Of a stretch of DNA of 64,000 nucleotides, positions 10,220-22,425 are shown one piece after another (position 1 is the first letter of the stretch; each line of letters begins with the position of its first letter). Source of the stretch: Magnetococcales bacterium (GTDB lineage Bacteria > Pseudomonadota > Magnetococcia > Magnetococcales > Magnetaquicoccaceae); assembly GCA_002753095.1 (NCBI GenBank), contig PDZU01000004.1:43804-107803 (forward strand), in the 5' to 3' direction. A program made the translations under genes and the position numbers. The notes under the pieces were generated by a model. It saw nothing but the letters and a program-made list of their open reading frames with translations. It searched no databases and had not been told where the DNA came from.

Positions 10220-13200
10220 GTGAATCAGAATATCTTCAAGCTTTTCTCCCGGCCAACGCTGGGGCAGAGTTTCAGTGGCATACGCATCTCGGTGGCTTCC
10301 CCGGAGAAGGTGCGGTCCTGGTCATTTGGTGAGGTAAAAAAACCAGAAACCATCAACTATCGGACCTTTAAGCCGGAGCGGGATGGTCTGTTTTGCGCCA
10401 AGATCTTTGGTCCAATCAAGGATCATGAATGTCTGTGCGGCAAGTACAAGCGATTGAAACATCGTGGCGTCATCTGCGAGAAGTGCGGTGTCGAGGTGAT
10501 TCAATCCAAGGTGCGCCGGGAGCGGTTGGGTCACATTGAGTTGGCTTCCCCAGTGGCGCATATTTGGTTTTTGAAGTCATTACCAAGTCGCATCGGTTTG
10601 TTGCTGGATATGACCCTCAAGGATCTGGAGCGGGTTCTCTACTTTGAGAATTTCGTGGTGCTGGATGGTGGGATGACCCCGCTCAAGCGGGGCGAATTGC
10701 TGACCGAGGACCGCTATCACCAGGCACTGGATGAGTATGGCGATGAGTTCAAAGCTGGCATAGGGGCCGAGGCGATCCGCGAAATGTTGAGCGCCATGGA
10801 TATTCCGGGCGAAATCATCATGCTGCGCGCCGAATTGGGTGAAACCGGTTCTGAGGCACGCCGCAAGAAAATTATTAAACGTCTGCATACCTTGGAGGCG
10901 TTCCAGGAGTCGGGAAACAGGCCTGAATGGATGATCCTGACTGTCATCCCGGTTATTCCCCCGGAACTGCGTCCCTTGGTGCCATTGGATGGCGGGCGCT
11001 TTGCGACGTCAGATTTGAACGATCTGTATCGTCGCGTGATCAATCGCAACAATCGCCTGCGTCGTTTGCATGAACTGCGGGCGCCAGACATTATTATTCG
11101 TAACGAAAAGCGGATGTTGCAGGAGTCGGTAGATGCGCTTTTCGATAATGGACGGCGGGGGCGTGTGATTACAGGCACCAATAAGCGGCCATTAAAGTCG
11201 CTCTCGGAGATGCTTAAAGGTAAACAAGGTCGGTTTCGCCTGAATCTGCTGGGTAAACGTGTTGACTATTCCGGTCGCTCCGTGATTGTCGTTGGTCCAG
11301 AACTGAAACTGCATGAGTGTGGACTGCCTAAGAAAATGGCCTTGGAATTGTTCAAGCCGTTTATCTATAACCGTTTGGAGGAAAGGGGCCTCTCGACTAC
11401 CATCAAGGCCGCCAAGCGAATGGTGGAGAAGGAGCGTCCAGAAGTTTGGGATATTCTGGAGGAGGTCATTCGTGAACATCCTGTTTTGTTAAACCGGGCA
11501 CCGACGCTGCACCGCTTGGGTATTCAAGCCTTTGAGCCGAAGTTGATTGAAGGAAAGGCCATTCAGTTGCACCCACTGGTCTGCACAGCCTTTAATGCAG
11601 ACTTTGACGGGGACCAAATGGCCGTTCACGTTCCTCTGTCGATTGAGGCTCAGATCGAGGCGCGGGTGTTGATGATGTCGACCAACAACATCCTATCGCC
11701 AGCAAATGGAAAGCCGATCATTGTGCCGACTCAGGACATCATCCTGGGGCTGTACTACATGACTCTGGAGCGTTTGAACCAAAAAGGGGAAGGGATGACC
11801 TTTGCCTCTCCGCTTGAGGTGCGTCAGGCGTATGACTGTGGGGCAGTAGGATTGCAGGCGCGCATCCGGTGCCGGTACCGTGGTGCCCTTGAAGAGACCA
11901 CCACTGGAAGGATTCTTCTGACCGAAATTATTCCGAAAGCAGTTCCATTTTCGCACGTCAACCGCCTGCAGACCAAAAAGGAGGTTGCCAAGCTGATCGA
12001 TATGGTCTATCGGGCCTGTGGTACCAAGGAAACAGTGGTATTCGCCGATCGGTTGATGACCATGGGATTTACCTTTGCTGCGAGAGCAGGAATTTCTTTT
12101 GGAAAGGATGATTTGGTCATCCCACAAGCGAAAAAACGTTTGGTGCGTGAGGCGCAGAATAAGGTGAAAGAGATGGAGCACCAATATTCTGAAGGTCTTA
12201 TCACTGAAGGAGAAAAATATAATAAGGTCGTTGATATTTGGTCGCAGTGTACGGAACGCGTGGCGGAAGAGATGATGCGTGGTATCTCCTCGGTGGAGGT
12301 GGTGGACCATATGGGGGTCAAGCGGGAGCAGCCTTCCTTAAACTCCATCTACATGATGGCCAATTCAGGGGCTCGTGGTTCTGCAGCACAAATGCGGCAG
12401 TTGGCTGGTATGCGTGGTTTGATGGCCAAGCCTTCTGGTGAAATTATTGAGGCACCCATTACCGCCAATTTCCGTGAGGGGTTGACGGTGCTGCAGTACT
12501 TTATTTCGACCCATGGTGCGCGTAAGGGTTTGGCCGATACGGCGTTGAAGACGGCAAACAGTGGGTATTTGACACGGCGTTTGGTCGATGTAGCACAGGA
12601 TTGCATTGTCCGTGAGTACGACTGTGGAACGGAAGAGGGGTTGACAGCATTCGCCCTGGTTGAGGGGAACGATCTGGTAGAGACATTGGGGGATCGCATC
12701 CTTGGCAGAACACCGCTTATCGATATCGTTGATCCCATAACCGATGAGTTGTTGGTGAAAGCCGGACAAATCATGGATGAGGAAAACGTCGATCGGATCG
12801 AAAATTCCAACGTCGAGTCCGTATTGATGCGTTCACCTTTGACCTGCAAAACAGAACGGGGTGTGTGTGTTCTCTGTTATGGTCGTGATCTGGCACGCGG
12901 TATGGCGGTGACGATCGGTGAGGCTGTGGGTGTCATCGCGGCGCAGAGTATTGGTGAACCCGGTACACAGTTAACCATGCGCACATTTCATATCGGTGGT
13001 ACTGCCTCGCGTGCGGTGGAGCAGTCTGCCGTTGAAACCGTTAAAGGTGGTATGCTGCGTTACCATAACCTGACAACGGTAACGGACCGTAATGGCCGGT
13101 TTGTCGTATTGTCTCGTAACGGAGAGGTGACGGTTCATGAAACGCGGGGCGGTGAAGAGAGTCGAGACTCTGACCTGTTTGCCATCGGTCGTGAACGTGA

Positions 13201-14314
13201 GCGCTATCGGGTTCCGTATGGTGCACGATTGACTGTTGCGGATGGGGGAGTGGCAGAGGCTGGTGCCGTTCTGGCGGAGTGGGATCCCTTCGCAGTGCCG
13301 ATCATTACCGAGCGTCCAGGTAAAGTGCAGTATGGCGATTTGGTGGAAGGGGTGACTTTGCGCGAGGTGATGGACGAGGCAACAGGGTTGGTCTCTCGCG
13401 AGGTGACGGAGTGGAAGAGCCACAGCCGAAAAGGGGATATGCGGCCACGATTGACACTGAAGGATCCGGTAACAGGCGAAACCTTGGTGCTCGGCACTGG
13501 GGCGGAGGTGCGTTACTTCCTGCCGGTTGGAGCCGTCATTGTGGTGCATGAAGGGGATATGGTTCAGGCGGGCGATATCATTGCCAAAATGCCGCGCAAG
13601 AGCTTGAAAACACGCGACATTACCGGTGGTCTGCCGCGCGTTGTTGAACTGTTTGAGGCGCGTAAACCGAAAGAGTTCGCGATCATTGCAGAGATTGATG
13701 GCGTTGTGACCTTTGGCAAGGATTTAAAGGGCAAGCGAAGAATCATTATCACGCCAGAGGTCGGTGAACCTCAGGAGTATTTTCTGCCCAAAGGAAAACA
13801 GTTGGCTGTCAATGACGGTGACTGGGTAAGAAGAGGAGAAGCCCTGATGGAGGGCTCGCCAGTTCCGCAAGATATCCTGAAGGTACTGGGGCTGGAAGCT
13901 CTTTGCCGCTTTATGGTAAACGAAATTCAAGAAGTCTATCGTTTGCAGGGCGTTAAGATAAACGATAAACACATTGAAGTGATCGTTAGGCAGATGCTGC
14001 AGAAGGTGACGGTGAAAACGCCGGGAGATACCATTTTCGTGGTTGGAGAGTCGGTAGAAAGGTCTCTGTTTGCCAGCGAAAATGATCGAGTTCTGGCCCG
14101 TGGAGGTGAGGTCGCGCTTGGTTATCCACAGTTGCTGGGTATCACCAAGGCTTCATTGTCCACACCATCGTTTATCTCAGCGGCCTCTTTCCAGGAGACC
14201 ACACGCGTTTTGACTGAGGCAACAGTGGCTGGACGTGTGGATACCTTGACCGGACTCAAAGAGAATGTTATTGTTGGGCGCTTGGTACCTGCTGGTACTG
14301 GCCGATTGCGATAG
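10220..14314 (+). CDS. rpoC: RNA polymerase beta' subunit
   Basis: 1364 residues from a GTG start. An N-terminal zinc site is present ([20 protein letters not shown]). The Mg-binding catalytic loop [12 protein letters not shown] is near residue 460. The trigger loop and bridge-helix region ([17 protein letters not shown]) and the second zinc cluster ([15 protein letters not shown]) are complete. It binds the second Mg and DNA in the polymerase cleft. Upstream AATTGAG is a weak ribosome site, so translational coupling to rpoB is plausible. Confidence 0.98.
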   Translation: MNQNIFKLFSRPTLGQSFSGIRISVASPEKVRSWSFGEVKKPETINYRTFKPERDGLFCAKIFGPIKDHECLCGKYKRLKHRGVICEKCGVEVIQSKVRRERLGHIELASPVAHIWFLKSLPSRIGLLLDMTLKDLERVLYFENFVVLDGGMTPLKRGELLTEDRYHQALDEYGDEFKAGIGAEAIREMLSAMDIPGEIIMLRAELGETGSEARRKKIIKRLHTLEAFQESGNRPEWMILTVIPVIPPELRPLVPLDGGRFATSDLNDLYRRVINRNNRLRRLHELRAPDIIIRNEKRMLQESVDALFDNGRRGRVITGTNKRPLKSLSEMLKGKQGRFRLNLLGKRVDYSGRSVIVVGPELKLHECGLPKKMALELFKPFIYNRLEERGLSTTIKAAKRMVEKERPEVWDILEEVIREHPVLLNRAPTLHRLGIQAFEPKLIEGKAIQLHPLVCTAFNADFDGDQMAVHVPLSIEAQIEARVLMMSTNNILSPANGKPIIVPTQDIILGLYYMTLERLNQKGEGMTFASPLEVRQAYDCGAVGLQARIRCRYRGALEETTTGRILLTEIIPKAVPFSHVNRLQTKKEVAKLIDMVYRACGTKETVVFADRLMTMGFTFAARAGISFGKDDLVIPQAKKRLVREAQNKVKEMEHQYSEGLITEGEKYNKVVDIWSQCTERVAEEMMRGISSVEVVDHMGVKREQPSLNSIYMMANSGARGSAAQMRQLAGMRGLMAKPSGEIIEAPITANFREGLTVLQYFISTHGARKGLADTALKTANSGYLTRRLVDVAQDCIVREYDCGTEEGLTAFALVEGNDLVETLGDRILGRTPLIDIVDPITDELLVKAGQIMDEENVDRIENSNVESVLMRSPLTCKTERGVCVLCYGRDLARGMAVTIGEAVGVIAAQSIGEPGTQLTMRTFHIGGTASRAVEQSAVETVKGGMLRYHNLTTVTDRNGRFVVLSRNGEVTVHETRGGEESRDSDLFAIGRERERYRVPYGARLTVADGGVAEAGAVLAEWDPFAVPIITERPGKVQYGDLVEGVTLREVMDEATGLVSREVTEWKSHSRKGDMRPRLTLKDPVTGETLVLGTGAEVRYFLPVGAVIVVHEGDMVQAGDIIAKMPRKSLKTRDITGGLPRVVELFEARKPKEFAIIAEIDGVVTFGKDLKGKRRIIITPEVGEPQEYFLPKGKQLAVNDGDWVRRGEALMEGSPVPQDILKVLGLEALCRFMVNEIQEVYRLQGVKINDKHIEVIVRQMLQKVTVKTPGDTIFVVGESVERSLFASENDRVLARGGEVALGYPQLLGITKASLSTPSFISAASFQETTRVLTEATVAGRVDTLTGLKENVIVGRLVPAGTGRLR

Positions 14315-14331
14315 GCGCCGTTAGATGGCGC
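14315..14331 (+). terminator. Short hairpin after rpoC
   Basis: GCGCC-(7 nt)-GGCGC immediately after the rpoC stop. There is no T-run, so it is at best a weak or Rho-assisted end of the rpoBC transcript. Confidence 0.25.
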
Positions 14332-14421
14332 AATGACAAGAAGTGGGTGTAGACTGAATATATTCCCTTCGCGACTTTCCGGCGCAGTTCAGGAAAAAAT
14401 TGGAATCTGGTACGATTGGGA

Positions 14422-14449
14422 TTGACAAATTCAGTTTATGAGTTATTAT
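14422..14449 (+). promoter_or_regulatory. Sigma70 promoter of the rpsL-rpsG-fusA-tuf operon
   Basis: TTGACA (14422-14427), a 16-bp spacer and TATTAT (14444-14449), in the 194-bp gap between rpoC and rpsL. It has one mismatch to consensus in total. It probably starts transcription of the str operon and perhaps the ribosomal genes beyond it. Confidence 0.7.
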
Positions 14450-14508
14450 GGGGGGCTTTCTGAGAATGGCTTCCAGCAGCAGTAGAGAGTGTGGAGAGAA
14501 CTAGGACA

Positions 14509-14880
14509 ATGCCTACCGTTAACCAGTTAGTCCGTATTGGACGTCATTCGCAGCACAAAAAGACGAATGTTCCGGCAATGGAGGCGTGTCCTCAGAAGCG
14601 AGGGGTGTGTACCCGCGTTTATACCACAACCCCGAAAAAGCCGAACTCTGCATTGCGCAAAGTTGCTCGTGTTCGTTTGACCAATGGGCATGAAGTGACG
14701 GTTTATATTCCAGGCGAAAGTCACAACCTGCAAGAGCACTCTGTTGTTCTGGTGCGTGGCGGTCGTGTAAAAGACCTTCCTGGTGTGCGGTATCACATTA
14801 TTCGTGGCGCACTCGACACTCAGGGTGTCAAGAATCGCAAGCAAGGCCGCTCATTGTATGGTGCTAAACGGCCCAAATAG
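14509..14880 (+). CDS. rpsL: 30S ribosomal protein S12
   Basis: 123 residues from the ATG at 14509 ([12 protein letters not shown]); an ATG 18 bases upstream is less likely. It is the decoding-centre protein. The [14 protein letters not shown] segment that includes Lys42 and the later [12 protein letters not shown] block are wild type, so no streptomycin-resistance substitution is evident. Confidence 0.97.
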   Translation: MPTVNQLVRIGRHSQHKKTNVPAMEACPQKRGVCTRVYTTTPKKPNSALRKVARVRLTNGHEVTVYIPGESHNLQEHSVVLVRGGRVKDLPGVRYHIIRGALDTQGVKNRKQGRSLYGAKRPK

Positions 14881-14945
14881 ATGGGTTTGGTTGTGTAGCA
14901 AAGAACTTATGTTACCGAAAAGGTTGAGAGCAAGGAGTTGAGTTT

Positions 14946-15416
14946 ATGTCCAGACGCCGTGATGTACCAAAGCGTGAGGTGATTGGAGATCCCGCTTATG
15001 GTGATCCCTTGGTGAGTAAGTTTATGAACTGCATCATGAAGGATGGCAAAAAAGCGCTTGCAGAACGTGTCTTTTATGGTGCACTGCAGGTCGTGGCGGA
15101 TCGGACAAAACAAGATCCAGTGCAGATTTTCAAGGACGCTGTTGACAATACGCGTCCGCTTGTTGAGGTGCGTGCGCGCCGCGTTGGCGGTGCAACCTAT
15201 CAGGTTCCCGTTGAAGTTCGTCCGAGCCGGAGGCAGGCGTTGGCCGTGCGCTGGCTCGTCGGATATGCACGTAAGCGGTCAGAAAAGACGATGAGGGAAA
15301 AATTGGCTGCGGAGTTGATTGAGGCAGCGGCGGGACGTGGCGCCACTGTTAAAAAGCGCGACGAAACGCATCGGATGGCTGAAGCGAATAAAGTGTTTGC
15401 CCACTATCGCTGGTAA
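14946..15416 (+). CDS. rpsG: 30S ribosomal protein S7
   Basis: 156 residues. It nucleates assembly of the 30S head. It begins [20 protein letters not shown] and contains the rRNA-binding [18 protein letters not shown] segment. An AAGGAG ribosome site precedes it. Length and position (rpsL-rpsG-fusA) are canonical. Confidence 0.97.
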   Translation: MSRRRDVPKREVIGDPAYGDPLVSKFMNCIMKDGKKALAERVFYGALQVVADRTKQDPVQIFKDAVDNTRPLVEVRARRVGGATYQVPVEVRPSRRQALAVRWLVGYARKRSEKTMREKLAAELIEAAAGRGATVKKRDETHRMAEANKVFAHYRW

Positions 15417-15493
15417 CGGTGGTTTGGTGGGTTTGGAAAAATTGTTGGACAATTGACGCAGCGACAAGCTGAATCCGGAAATGGGTGAATAGC

Positions 15494-17572
15494 GTGGCCA
15501 GGGAAATTCCACTTACGCGAGTACGAAATATCGGCATCATGGCGCACATCGATGCTGGAAAAACGACGGTTACAGAGCGCATTCTCTATTACACCGGGCG
15601 TTCGCACAAACTGGGTGAAGTCCATGAGGGCACAGCGACCATGGACTGGATGGAGCAGGAGCAGGAGCGGGGCATTACCATTACCTCCGCCGCAACAACG
15701 TGCTTCTGGAAAAACCATCGGATCAACATCATCGATACACCTGGTCACGTGGACTTTACGATCGAGGTTGAGCGTTCATTGCGTGTATTGGACGGAGCTG
15801 TCGCCGTATTTTGTTCGGTGGGTGGCGTGCAGCCACAATCAGAAACGGTTTGGCGTCAAGCAGACAGGTACGGGGTTCCCCGTATCGCATTCGTCAATAA
15901 AATGGACCGGATGGGGGCTGACTTTCAGCGTGTACTGCGGATGATGCGTGATCGTCTGGGCGCGAGGCCAGTTCCGTTGCAACTTCCCATCGGTTCCGAA
16001 GATAATTTCCGAGGTATGGTGGACTTGGTAACACGGTCAGCGTTTATTTTTGATGAAGAGACCCTGGGCGCGACCTTCAAGGAGACGACTATCCCTGAGG
16101 AGATGGAAGAACTCGTCGATGAGTATCGGGAGCAGTTGTTGGAGACTGCCCTTGAGCAGGACGACGAATTGATGGAGCGGTATCTGGAAGGCGGAAAAAT
16201 TACACCTGCTGAGTTCAAAGATTGTATACGCAAAGGTGTTTTAACAAGCTCCTTTGTGCCGGTAATTTGTGGGTCTGCCTTCAAGAATAAGGGGGTGCAG
16301 CCGCTCCTTGATTCCGTTGTCGAGTATTTTCCCGCTCCGAGTGACATCCCACCCGTTGAGGGGGATGCCCTGAACAAAGATATCAAGATCATGCGGCAGT
16401 CGAGTGATGAGGAACCGTTCTCGGCGCTGGCCTTCAAGATCATGACGGATCCGTTCGTTGGAAGTTTGACCTTTTTTAGGGTTTATTCGGGGACGTTGGA
16501 AGCGGGATCCTATGTCCTGAATTCAACGAAAGAGAAAAAGGAGAGAATCGGTCGTTTGATGTTGATGCACGCGAATAAGCGGGAAGATGTCAAAGAGGTG
16601 CGTGCGGGTGACATTGCAGCGGCTGTTGGCTTGAAATATACGACGACCGGCGATACGCTGTGCGATGCTGATAAGCCTGTGATACTGGAGAAGATGACAT
16701 TTCCTGTACCGGTGATTTCCATCGCAATCGAACCAAAAACGAAGGCAGACCAAGAGAAGATGGGGATTGCTTTGGGTCGTTTGGCTCAAGAGGATCCCTC
16801 CTTTAAAGTAGCGAATGATGTTGAGACGAATCAAACGATCATCTCTGGAATGGGTGAGTTGCATCTTGAGATTTTAGTGGATCGTATGCAGCGTGAATTT
16901 AAGGTTGAGGCCAACGTCGGCAAACCGCAGGTTGCATACAGAGAAACAATCAGCAAGACGGTCGATTCAGAAGGTAAGTTTGTCCGGCAGTCTGGTGGGC
17001 GTGGGCAATTTGGCCATGTTTGGTTGAAGATTGAGCCGATGGAGCCTGGGTTTGGCTTCAAGTTTGTTGATGCAATCAAGGGTGGCGTGGTGCCCAGAGA
17101 GTATATCCCGGCCGTCGCTAAGGGCGTTGAAGAGGCGCTCAATAGTGGTGTCAAGGCGGGTTACCCGGTTGTTGACTTGCAAGTGACATTGTTCGAGGGT
17201 TCATACCACGAGGTAGACTCTTCGGAAATGGCCTTTAAAGTTGCCGCTTCAATGGGCTTCAAAGAGGGATGCAGGAAAGCGAGCCCAGTGTTGCTGGAGC
17301 CGATTATGGTTGTAGAGGTTGAGGTTCCAGAGGAGTATATGGGGGACGTGATTGGTGATCTGAACTCGCGTCGTGGCAGTATCGTTGGTATGGACTCGGC
17401 AGGTGGAAATCAGTTGGTCAAGGCGATGGTGCCGTTGGCCAATATGTTTGGTTACTCAACGGATGTGCGTTCCATGTCACAGGGGCGTGCCACGTTCACA
17501 ATGCAGTTTGATCATTATGAACAAGTTCCGAATTCGATTGCCGAAGAGATTGCGGCAAAGGCTAAGGGCTAG
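15494..17572 (+). CDS. fusA: Elongation factor G
   Basis: 692 residues from the GTG at 15494 ([20 protein letters not shown]); an alternative GTG at 15485 adds three residues. It is the translocation GTPase. G1 [10 protein letters not shown]3 DTPGHVDF and G4 NKMDR are intact, and domains II-V are complete. The tuf2 gene follows 12 bp later. Confidence 0.97.
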   Translation: MAREIPLTRVRNIGIMAHIDAGKTTVTERILYYTGRSHKLGEVHEGTATMDWMEQEQERGITITSAATTCFWKNHRINIIDTPGHVDFTIEVERSLRVLDGAVAVFCSVGGVQPQSETVWRQADRYGVPRIAFVNKMDRMGADFQRVLRMMRDRLGARPVPLQLPIGSEDNFRGMVDLVTRSAFIFDEETLGATFKETTIPEEMEELVDEYREQLLETALEQDDELMERYLEGGKITPAEFKDCIRKGVLTSSFVPVICGSAFKNKGVQPLLDSVVEYFPAPSDIPPVEGDALNKDIKIMRQSSDEEPFSALAFKIMTDPFVGSLTFFRVYSGTLEAGSYVLNSTKEKKERIGRLMLMHANKREDVKEVRAGDIAAAVGLKYTTTGDTLCDADKPVILEKMTFPVPVISIAIEPKTKADQEKMGIALGRLAQEDPSFKVANDVETNQTIISGMGELHLEILVDRMQREFKVEANVGKPQVAYRETISKTVDSEGKFVRQSGGRGQFGHVWLKIEPMEPGFGFKFVDAIKGGVVPREYIPAVAKGVEEALNSGVKAGYPVVDLQVTLFEGSYHEVDSSEMAFKVAASMGFKEGCRKASPVLLEPIMVVEVEVPEEYMGDVIGDLNSRRGSIVGMDSAGGNQLVKAMVPLANMFGYSTDVRSMSQGRATFTMQFDHYEQVPNSIAEEIAAKAKG

Positions 17573-17584
17573 GGGATAGAGAAG

Positions 17585-18775
17585 ATGGCTAAGGCTAAGT
17601 TTGAGCGTAACAAGCCCCATGTAAACATTGGTACGATTGGTCACGTTGACCATGGTAAGACCAGCCTGACGGCTGCGATCACCAAGATTTTGGCAGAATC
17701 AGGCGGAGCGATATATACTGCCTATGATCAAATTGACTCAGCGCCTGAGGAAAAAGCGCGTGGAATCACGATTTCCACAGCGCATGTAGAGTACCAGACG
17801 GCCAAACGTCACTATGCGCATGTGGACTGCCCCGGGCATGCCGACTATATTAAAAACATGATCACTGGCGCAGCACAGATGGATGGTGCTATTCTGGTGG
17901 TTTCCGCAGCAGATGGCCCGATGCCACAGACCCGTGAGCATATCCTGTTGGCACGGCAGGTTGGTGTACCTGCTCTGGTCGTGTTCATGAACAAGGCCGA
18001 TATGGTTGATGACCCAGAGTTGCTGGAACTTGTTGAGTTGGAAGTGCGTGAACTGTTGTCGCAGTACGATTTTCCGGGCGACGAAGTGCCGATTGTCGTT
18101 GGATCGGCTCTGAAGGCGCTGGAAGGCGATACAGGGGATCTGGGTCGTAATGCGATCATGAAGTTGATGGAAGCGGTTGATGCATACATCCCACAACCAG
18201 AGCGTGCTTTGGATGGTGCCTTCCTGATGCCCATTGAAGATGTGTTCACGATCTCTGGACGCGGCACTGTGGTGACTGGACGTGTTGAGCGTGGTATCAT
18301 CAAAGTTGGCGAGCAGGTACAAGTTGTGGGTATTCGTCCCACCACTGCATCGACCTGCACGGGTGTGGAAATGTTCCGCAAGTTGTTGGACCAGGGGCAG
18401 GCCGGTGACAATGTTGGGGTTCTGCTGCGTGGAATCAAGCGGGAGGATGTGATGCGTGGTCAGGTTTTGGCCAAGCCGAACTCGATTACGCCGCATACGA
18501 AGTTTAAGGCAGAGTGCTATATTCTGACCAAAGAGGAGGGTGGTAGGCATACACCGTTCTTTAGCAACTACCGTCCGCAGTTTTACTTTAGAACCACGGA
18601 CGTGACGGGAATACTGAGCTTGGCAGAAGGAACAGAGATGGTTATGCCGGGTGATAATGTATCGATGACCGTGGAGTTGATTGCCCCGATCGCCATGGAA
18701 AAGGGTTTGCGCTTTGCCATTCGTGAGGGTGGACGCACCGTTGGGGCTGGTGTTGTTTCGGAAATTATTGCGTAA
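17585..18775 (+). CDS. tuf: Elongation factor Tu (copy 2)
   Basis: 396 residues with all GTPase motifs intact. It is the fusA-linked copy (the tufA position). It differs from copy 1 at 13 positions, mostly conservative (for example Ser/Ala after VEYQT, and IRPTTAST for LRSTTTST). Codon usage resembles that of its neighbours fusA and rpsJ, with many T-ending codons. Confidence 0.98.
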   Translation: MAKAKFERNKPHVNIGTIGHVDHGKTSLTAAITKILAESGGAIYTAYDQIDSAPEEKARGITISTAHVEYQTAKRHYAHVDCPGHADYIKNMITGAAQMDGAILVVSAADGPMPQTREHILLARQVGVPALVVFMNKADMVDDPELLELVELEVRELLSQYDFPGDEVPIVVGSALKALEGDTGDLGRNAIMKLMEAVDAYIPQPERALDGAFLMPIEDVFTISGRGTVVTGRVERGIIKVGEQVQVVGIRPTTASTCTGVEMFRKLLDQGQAGDNVGVLLRGIKREDVMRGQVLAKPNSITPHTKFKAECYILTKEEGGRHTPFFSNYRPQFYFRTTDVTGILSLAEGTEMVMPGDNVSMTVELIAPIAMEKGLRFAIREGGRTVGAGVVSEIIA

Positions 18776-18848
18776 TCTCGGTTGCGCGTTTGATGTTGAA
18801 TAACACGGTCTACGGAAGCAAGATCGGAAAACGCTGGGGCGAATCTGA

Positions 18849-19157
18849 ATGGAAAACCAGAAAATACGTATTCGGTTAAGGGCCTTTGATCACCGGATTT
18901 TGGATCAATCGACAGGTGAGATTGTCCAGACTGCCCGTCGCACGGGCGCAGAGATCCGAGGTCCGATTCCCTTGCCGACAAAAATTAGTCGGTGGACCGT
19001 ACTTAAGTCTCCTCACGTGGACAAAAAGTCACGTGAGCAGTTTGAGATTCGGACGCATAAGCGGGTGATAGATATTATCAACCCTACACCACAGACGGTC
19101 GATGCGCTGATGAAGCTCGATTTGGCTGCTGGGGTGAATGTTGAGATTAAGCTGTAG
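18849..19157 (+). CDS. rpsJ: 30S ribosomal protein S10 / NusE
   Basis: 102 residues with the motif [16 protein letters not shown] and the P-site loop [22 protein letters not shown]. It takes part in 30S assembly and in antitermination with NusB and NusG. It is the first gene of the S10 cluster, which runs here without interruption to rplQ. Confidence 0.97.
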   Translation: MENQKIRIRLRAFDHRILDQSTGEIVQTARRTGAEIRGPIPLPTKISRWTVLKSPHVDKKSREQFEIRTHKRVIDIINPTPQTVDALMKLDLAAGVNVEIKL

Positions 19158-19237
19158 CGGATACCGGGTTCTCGTCAAAGTCAGTGGTTGACACTGATCT
19201 GGGGCGGACAGGAAATTGCGAGAAGAGAGGATTTGGA

Positions 19238-19882
19238 ATGCGTGCGGGATTGATAGGCCGGAAGCTAGGGATGACCCGTATATTTACCGACGAAGGCAAG
19301 AGCTGGCCGGTAACGGTATTGCAGGCTGGGCCGTGTCAAATCGTTGGCATTAAACGGGCAGAGACACATGGTTACAATGCTGTTCAGGTTGGCTTTGAGG
19401 AGATGAAGCCTTCACGCGGCAAGAAGCCAGTCAAGGGCATTTACGCCAAGGCTAACGTGACACCAAAGCGTGTGATGCGGGAGTTTCGCGTGGATGACTG
19501 TTCGCTTTATGAAATCGGTCAAACATTGACAGTGGATCAGTTTCCAGTGAACCAAGAGGTTGATGTAACCGGTCAAAGTGTCGGTAAGGGTTTTGCCGGT
19601 GTCATGAAGCGGTGGGGGTTTCACGGTGGTCGAGCCACACATGGTACACATCTGACGCACCGTTCGCCTGGTTCGATCGGGCAGTGTCAAACACCTGGTC
19701 GCGTTTTCAAGAACAAGAAAATGGCCGGCCATATGGGCGATGTTCGGAAAACAGTGCAGAATTTGATTGTAACCGTGGCAGATGCTGGGCGGAATTTGTT
19801 GGTTGTTAAAGGCAGTGTTCCCGGTGCTAAGGGGTCAGTTGTCATGATCCGGGATGCCGTCAAAGGTGCAGCTAAATCCTGA
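19238..19882 (+). CDS. rplC: 50S ribosomal protein L3
   Basis: 214 residues from the ATG at 19238 (MRAGLIGRKLGMTRIFTDEG), which has an AGAGAGG ribosome site; an ATG 54 bases upstream adds a non-conserved extension. The VTGQSVGKGFAGVMKRWGFHG segment near the peptidyl-transferase centre is intact and includes the Gln that PrmB methylates in other bacteria. Confidence 0.97.
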   Translation: MRAGLIGRKLGMTRIFTDEGKSWPVTVLQAGPCQIVGIKRAETHGYNAVQVGFEEMKPSRGKKPVKGIYAKANVTPKRVMREFRVDDCSLYEIGQTLTVDQFPVNQEVDVTGQSVGKGFAGVMKRWGFHGGRATHGTHLTHRSPGSIGQCQTPGRVFKNKKMAGHMGDVRKTVQNLIVTVADAGRNLLVVKGSVPGAKGSVVMIRDAVKGAAKS

Positions 19883-19897
19883 TGAGGTTCTGGGAAC

Positions 19898-20521
19898 ATG
19901 ATTGAGATTCCAGTCGTAGATGCGGGCAACCAAGAGTTGCGCCGTATAGAGGTGCAGAAAACAGTATTCGGACAGGAAATCCGAACGGATATTGTCGCGC
20001 GCATGGTGAACTACCAATTGGCGGGACGTCGGGGGGGCAACGCTTGCACGAAGCGGCGCTCTGAGGTGTCTGGTGGTGGAAAGAAACCGTATCGGCAGAA
20101 GGGTACTGGAAATGCACGGCAGGGTACGGCTCGCGCACCACAATTCAGAACAGGTGGTGTTGTTTTCGGTCCGTTGCCACATAGCTATGCGCAAAAGTTG
20201 CCGAAAAAGGTGCGCAGGTTGGCGCTGCAGGTTGCGCTGACGGCAAAGCTGCAAGCTGGGGAGTTGGTGGTCGTTGAGAGTCTGGGTTTGACAGAGATCA
20301 AGACCAAAGCAGCAAGGTCAGTGATGGAGAACCTGGGTGTCAGCCGTTCGGGATTGGTGGTGTTGTCTGGGTCTGATGCCACTGTAGAGCTGTCGATCCG
20401 CAATCTGCCTGGCATCGATGTCATGCGGGTAGAAGGTGTTAATGTGTATGACCTGTTGGCTCACGAGAAGGTTGTGATGACGGAAGAGGCCCTGAACAGG
20501 CTTCAGGAGAGATTGGCATGA
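19898..20521 (+). CDS. rplD: 50S ribosomal protein L4
   Basis: 207 residues. The exit-tunnel loop (GGGKKPYRQKGTGNARQGT) is intact. In gammaproteobacteria L4 also represses the S10 operon by attenuation; no matching leader was identified here. Its stop overlaps the rplW start (ATGA at 20518). Confidence 0.97.
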   Translation: MIEIPVVDAGNQELRRIEVQKTVFGQEIRTDIVARMVNYQLAGRRGGNACTKRRSEVSGGGKKPYRQKGTGNARQGTARAPQFRTGGVVFGPLPHSYAQKLPKKVRRLALQVALTAKLQAGELVVVESLGLTEIKTKAARSVMENLGVSRSGLVVLSGSDATVELSIRNLPGIDVMRVEGVNVYDLLAHEKVVMTEEALNRLQERLA

Positions 20522-20817
20522 GCGATCTGGGCGGACTGTTTCAGGTATTGCAATCCCCGTGGGTGACGGAGAAGGCCACCTTTTGTCAGGGGCAGGGAAA
20601 CCAAGTGATCTTCAAGGTTGCGCCGACTGCAAACAAATGGCAGATTAAGGCGGCGGTGGAGAAGATGTTCAAGGTTGATGTGGTTGATGTGCAGACCATG
20701 AACCGGAAGGGTAAGCAAAAGCGGCAAGGACGGACAGTTGGCCAGCGTAAGGATTGGAAAAAGGCGATTGTGCGTTTGCAAGCAGGACAGACCATTGACT
20801 TTTTTGAGAAGTCTTAG
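20518..20817 (+). CDS. rplW: 50S ribosomal protein L23
   Basis: 99 residues; translation is coupled to rplD by a 4-base overlap. It sits at the tunnel exit and docks trigger factor and SRP. The core reads LQSPWVTEKAT, then VIFKVAPTANKWQIKAAVEKMF. The N-terminal MSDLGGLFQ is slightly extended. Confidence 0.96.
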   Translation: MSDLGGLFQVLQSPWVTEKATFCQGQGNQVIFKVAPTANKWQIKAAVEKMFKVDVVDVQTMNRKGKQKRQGRTVGQRKDWKKAIVRLQAGQTIDFFEKS

Positions 20818-20887
20818 TCGCTGACTTATTGAATGTAGGCTCAGGTTGTCAGGGCATACGTCAGCGGATAGGGCCGGAGTGGTTTCC

Positions 20888-21712
20888 ATGGCATTGAAAA
20901 AATATCAGCCCACTTCAAACGGCAAGCGGGCGCAAGTATCAGTAGATTACCGTGGGCTCTCAAAGGATGGTCCTGAAGAGTCTTTGGTCGTTGGTGCCGA
21001 CAAGAGCGGTGGACGTAATAGCTATGGGCGAATGACCGTTCGTCATCGTGGCGGCGGGCACAAGCAGCGGTACCGCATTGTTGATTTCAGACGTAATAAA
21101 TTTGATATTCCTGCGAAGGTAGCCAGTCTGGAATATGATCCAAACCGGACGGCGTTTATTGCACTGTTAAACTACGCGGATGGTGAGAAGCGGTACATTT
21201 TGGCCCCGCAACGTGTGCAAGTCGGGGATGAGCTGGTCGCTGGGAAAAATGTTGATATTAAAGCGGGAAATGCATTGCCGCTGCGCAATATACCGGTTGG
21301 GACGATTGTGCATAATATTGAGATGAAGCCGGAAAAGGGTGGGCAAATGGCCCGTTCTGCTGGTAGTCAGGCTCAATTGATGGGTAAAGAGGGCAAATAT
21401 GCACAGTTGAAATTGCCTTCTGGCGAAATGCGTTTGGTTTTGCTTGACTGTATGGCAACGATTGGACTGGTATCAAATCCTGACCATGGCAACGTGAAGA
21501 TTGGTAAAGCGGGTCGCAAGCGTTGGTTGGGTTGGCGACCCAGTGTCCGTGGTGTGGCGATGAACCCTGTTGACCACCCGCACGGGGGTGGTGAAGGTCG
21601 GACGTCTGGAGGTAGACATCCTGTGACTCCCTGGGGTGTACCGACCAAGGGTAAAAAGACTCGCGATGCAGACAAGCCGTCTTCACGGCTGATTATGCGT
21701 CGTCGTGGGTGA
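20888..21712 (+). CDS. rplB: 50S ribosomal protein L2
   Basis: 274 residues from the ATG at 20888 ([20 protein letters not shown]). It is essential for subunit association and peptidyl transfer. It has the conserved [15 protein letters not shown] block and the C-terminal [15 protein letters not shown] loop with the catalytic-centre histidine. A 14-residue upstream extension from 20846 is not conserved. Confidence 0.97.
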   Translation: MALKKYQPTSNGKRAQVSVDYRGLSKDGPEESLVVGADKSGGRNSYGRMTVRHRGGGHKQRYRIVDFRRNKFDIPAKVASLEYDPNRTAFIALLNYADGEKRYILAPQRVQVGDELVAGKNVDIKAGNALPLRNIPVGTIVHNIEMKPEKGGQMARSAGSQAQLMGKEGKYAQLKLPSGEMRLVLLDCMATIGLVSNPDHGNVKIGKAGRKRWLGWRPSVRGVAMNPVDHPHGGGEGRTSGGRHPVTPWGVPTKGKKTRDADKPSSRLIMRRRG

Positions 21713-21736
21713 TCATTAAGAGGCAAGAGGTGAAGC

Positions 21737-22012
21737 GTGGCAAGATCCATTAAAAAGGGCCCGTTCTTTGACGACTTTTTGTTGAAGCGAGTTGACAAGT
21801 TGCGGACGGCGGGGCGGAAAGAGTTGGTAAAGACGTGGTCGCGCCGGTCTACCATAATCCCGGATTTTGTGGGGTTCACCTTTGGTGTTCATAATGGCAA
21901 GAAGTTTATTCCGGTCTTGGTGACGGAAAATATGGTCGGGCACAAATTTGGTGAGTTTTCACCCACCCGGACATTCCATGGTCACGGTGGCGACAAGAAG
22001 TCGCATCGGTAG
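21737..22012 (+). CDS. rpsS: 30S ribosomal protein S19
   Basis: 91 residues from a GTG start with an AAGAGGT ribosome site. It begins [13 protein letters not shown] and contains the conserved [20 protein letters not shown] block. It contacts the A-site finger and S13 in the 30S head. Confidence 0.96.
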   Translation: MARSIKKGPFFDDFLLKRVDKLRTAGRKELVKTWSRRSTIIPDFVGFTFGVHNGKKFIPVLVTENMVGHKFGEFSPTRTFHGHGGDKKSHR

Positions 22013-22028
22013 ATGAGGAAATATTAAG

Positions 22029-22367
22029 ATGGAAGAAGCGGTAGCCAGGCTGCAAAATATGCGGGGCTCTCCCGATAAGGTTCGATTGATTTTGGACCAG
22101 ATTAGAGGGTTGAAGGTTGATGCTGCATTGGGCATTCTATTGTATTCAAAAAAGCGTATGGCACACGCAGTGCGTGAGACGCTGAAGTCTGCAATTGCCA
22201 ACGCTGAAAATAATTTGAGTCTGGATGTCGATACGCTGTATGTGTCGAAGGCTTACGCGGACAAAGGGACTGTCTTCAAAAGGTTCCGTCCGCGGGCGAG
22301 AGGACGGGCAAATCGGATCGTAAAGTGGGGATCCCATGTTACGGTGGCGGTGAGTCCAAAGGATTAG
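22029..22367 (+). CDS. rplV: 50S ribosomal protein L22
   Basis: 112 residues; ends in the extended tunnel hairpin (RFRPRARGRANRI). No macrolide-resistance deletion is apparent. It lies 16 bp after rpsS. Confidence 0.96.
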   Translation: MEEAVARLQNMRGSPDKVRLILDQIRGLKVDAALGILLYSKKRMAHAVRETLKSAIANAENNLSLDVDTLYVSKAYADKGTVFKRFRPRARGRANRIVKWGSHVTVAVSPKD

Positions 22368-22425
22368 CCCGGCCGTGGTGGCTTGGCCAATGGTTTGGTA
22401 AGCATAAAGGGTGGAGTTGTAGCCA

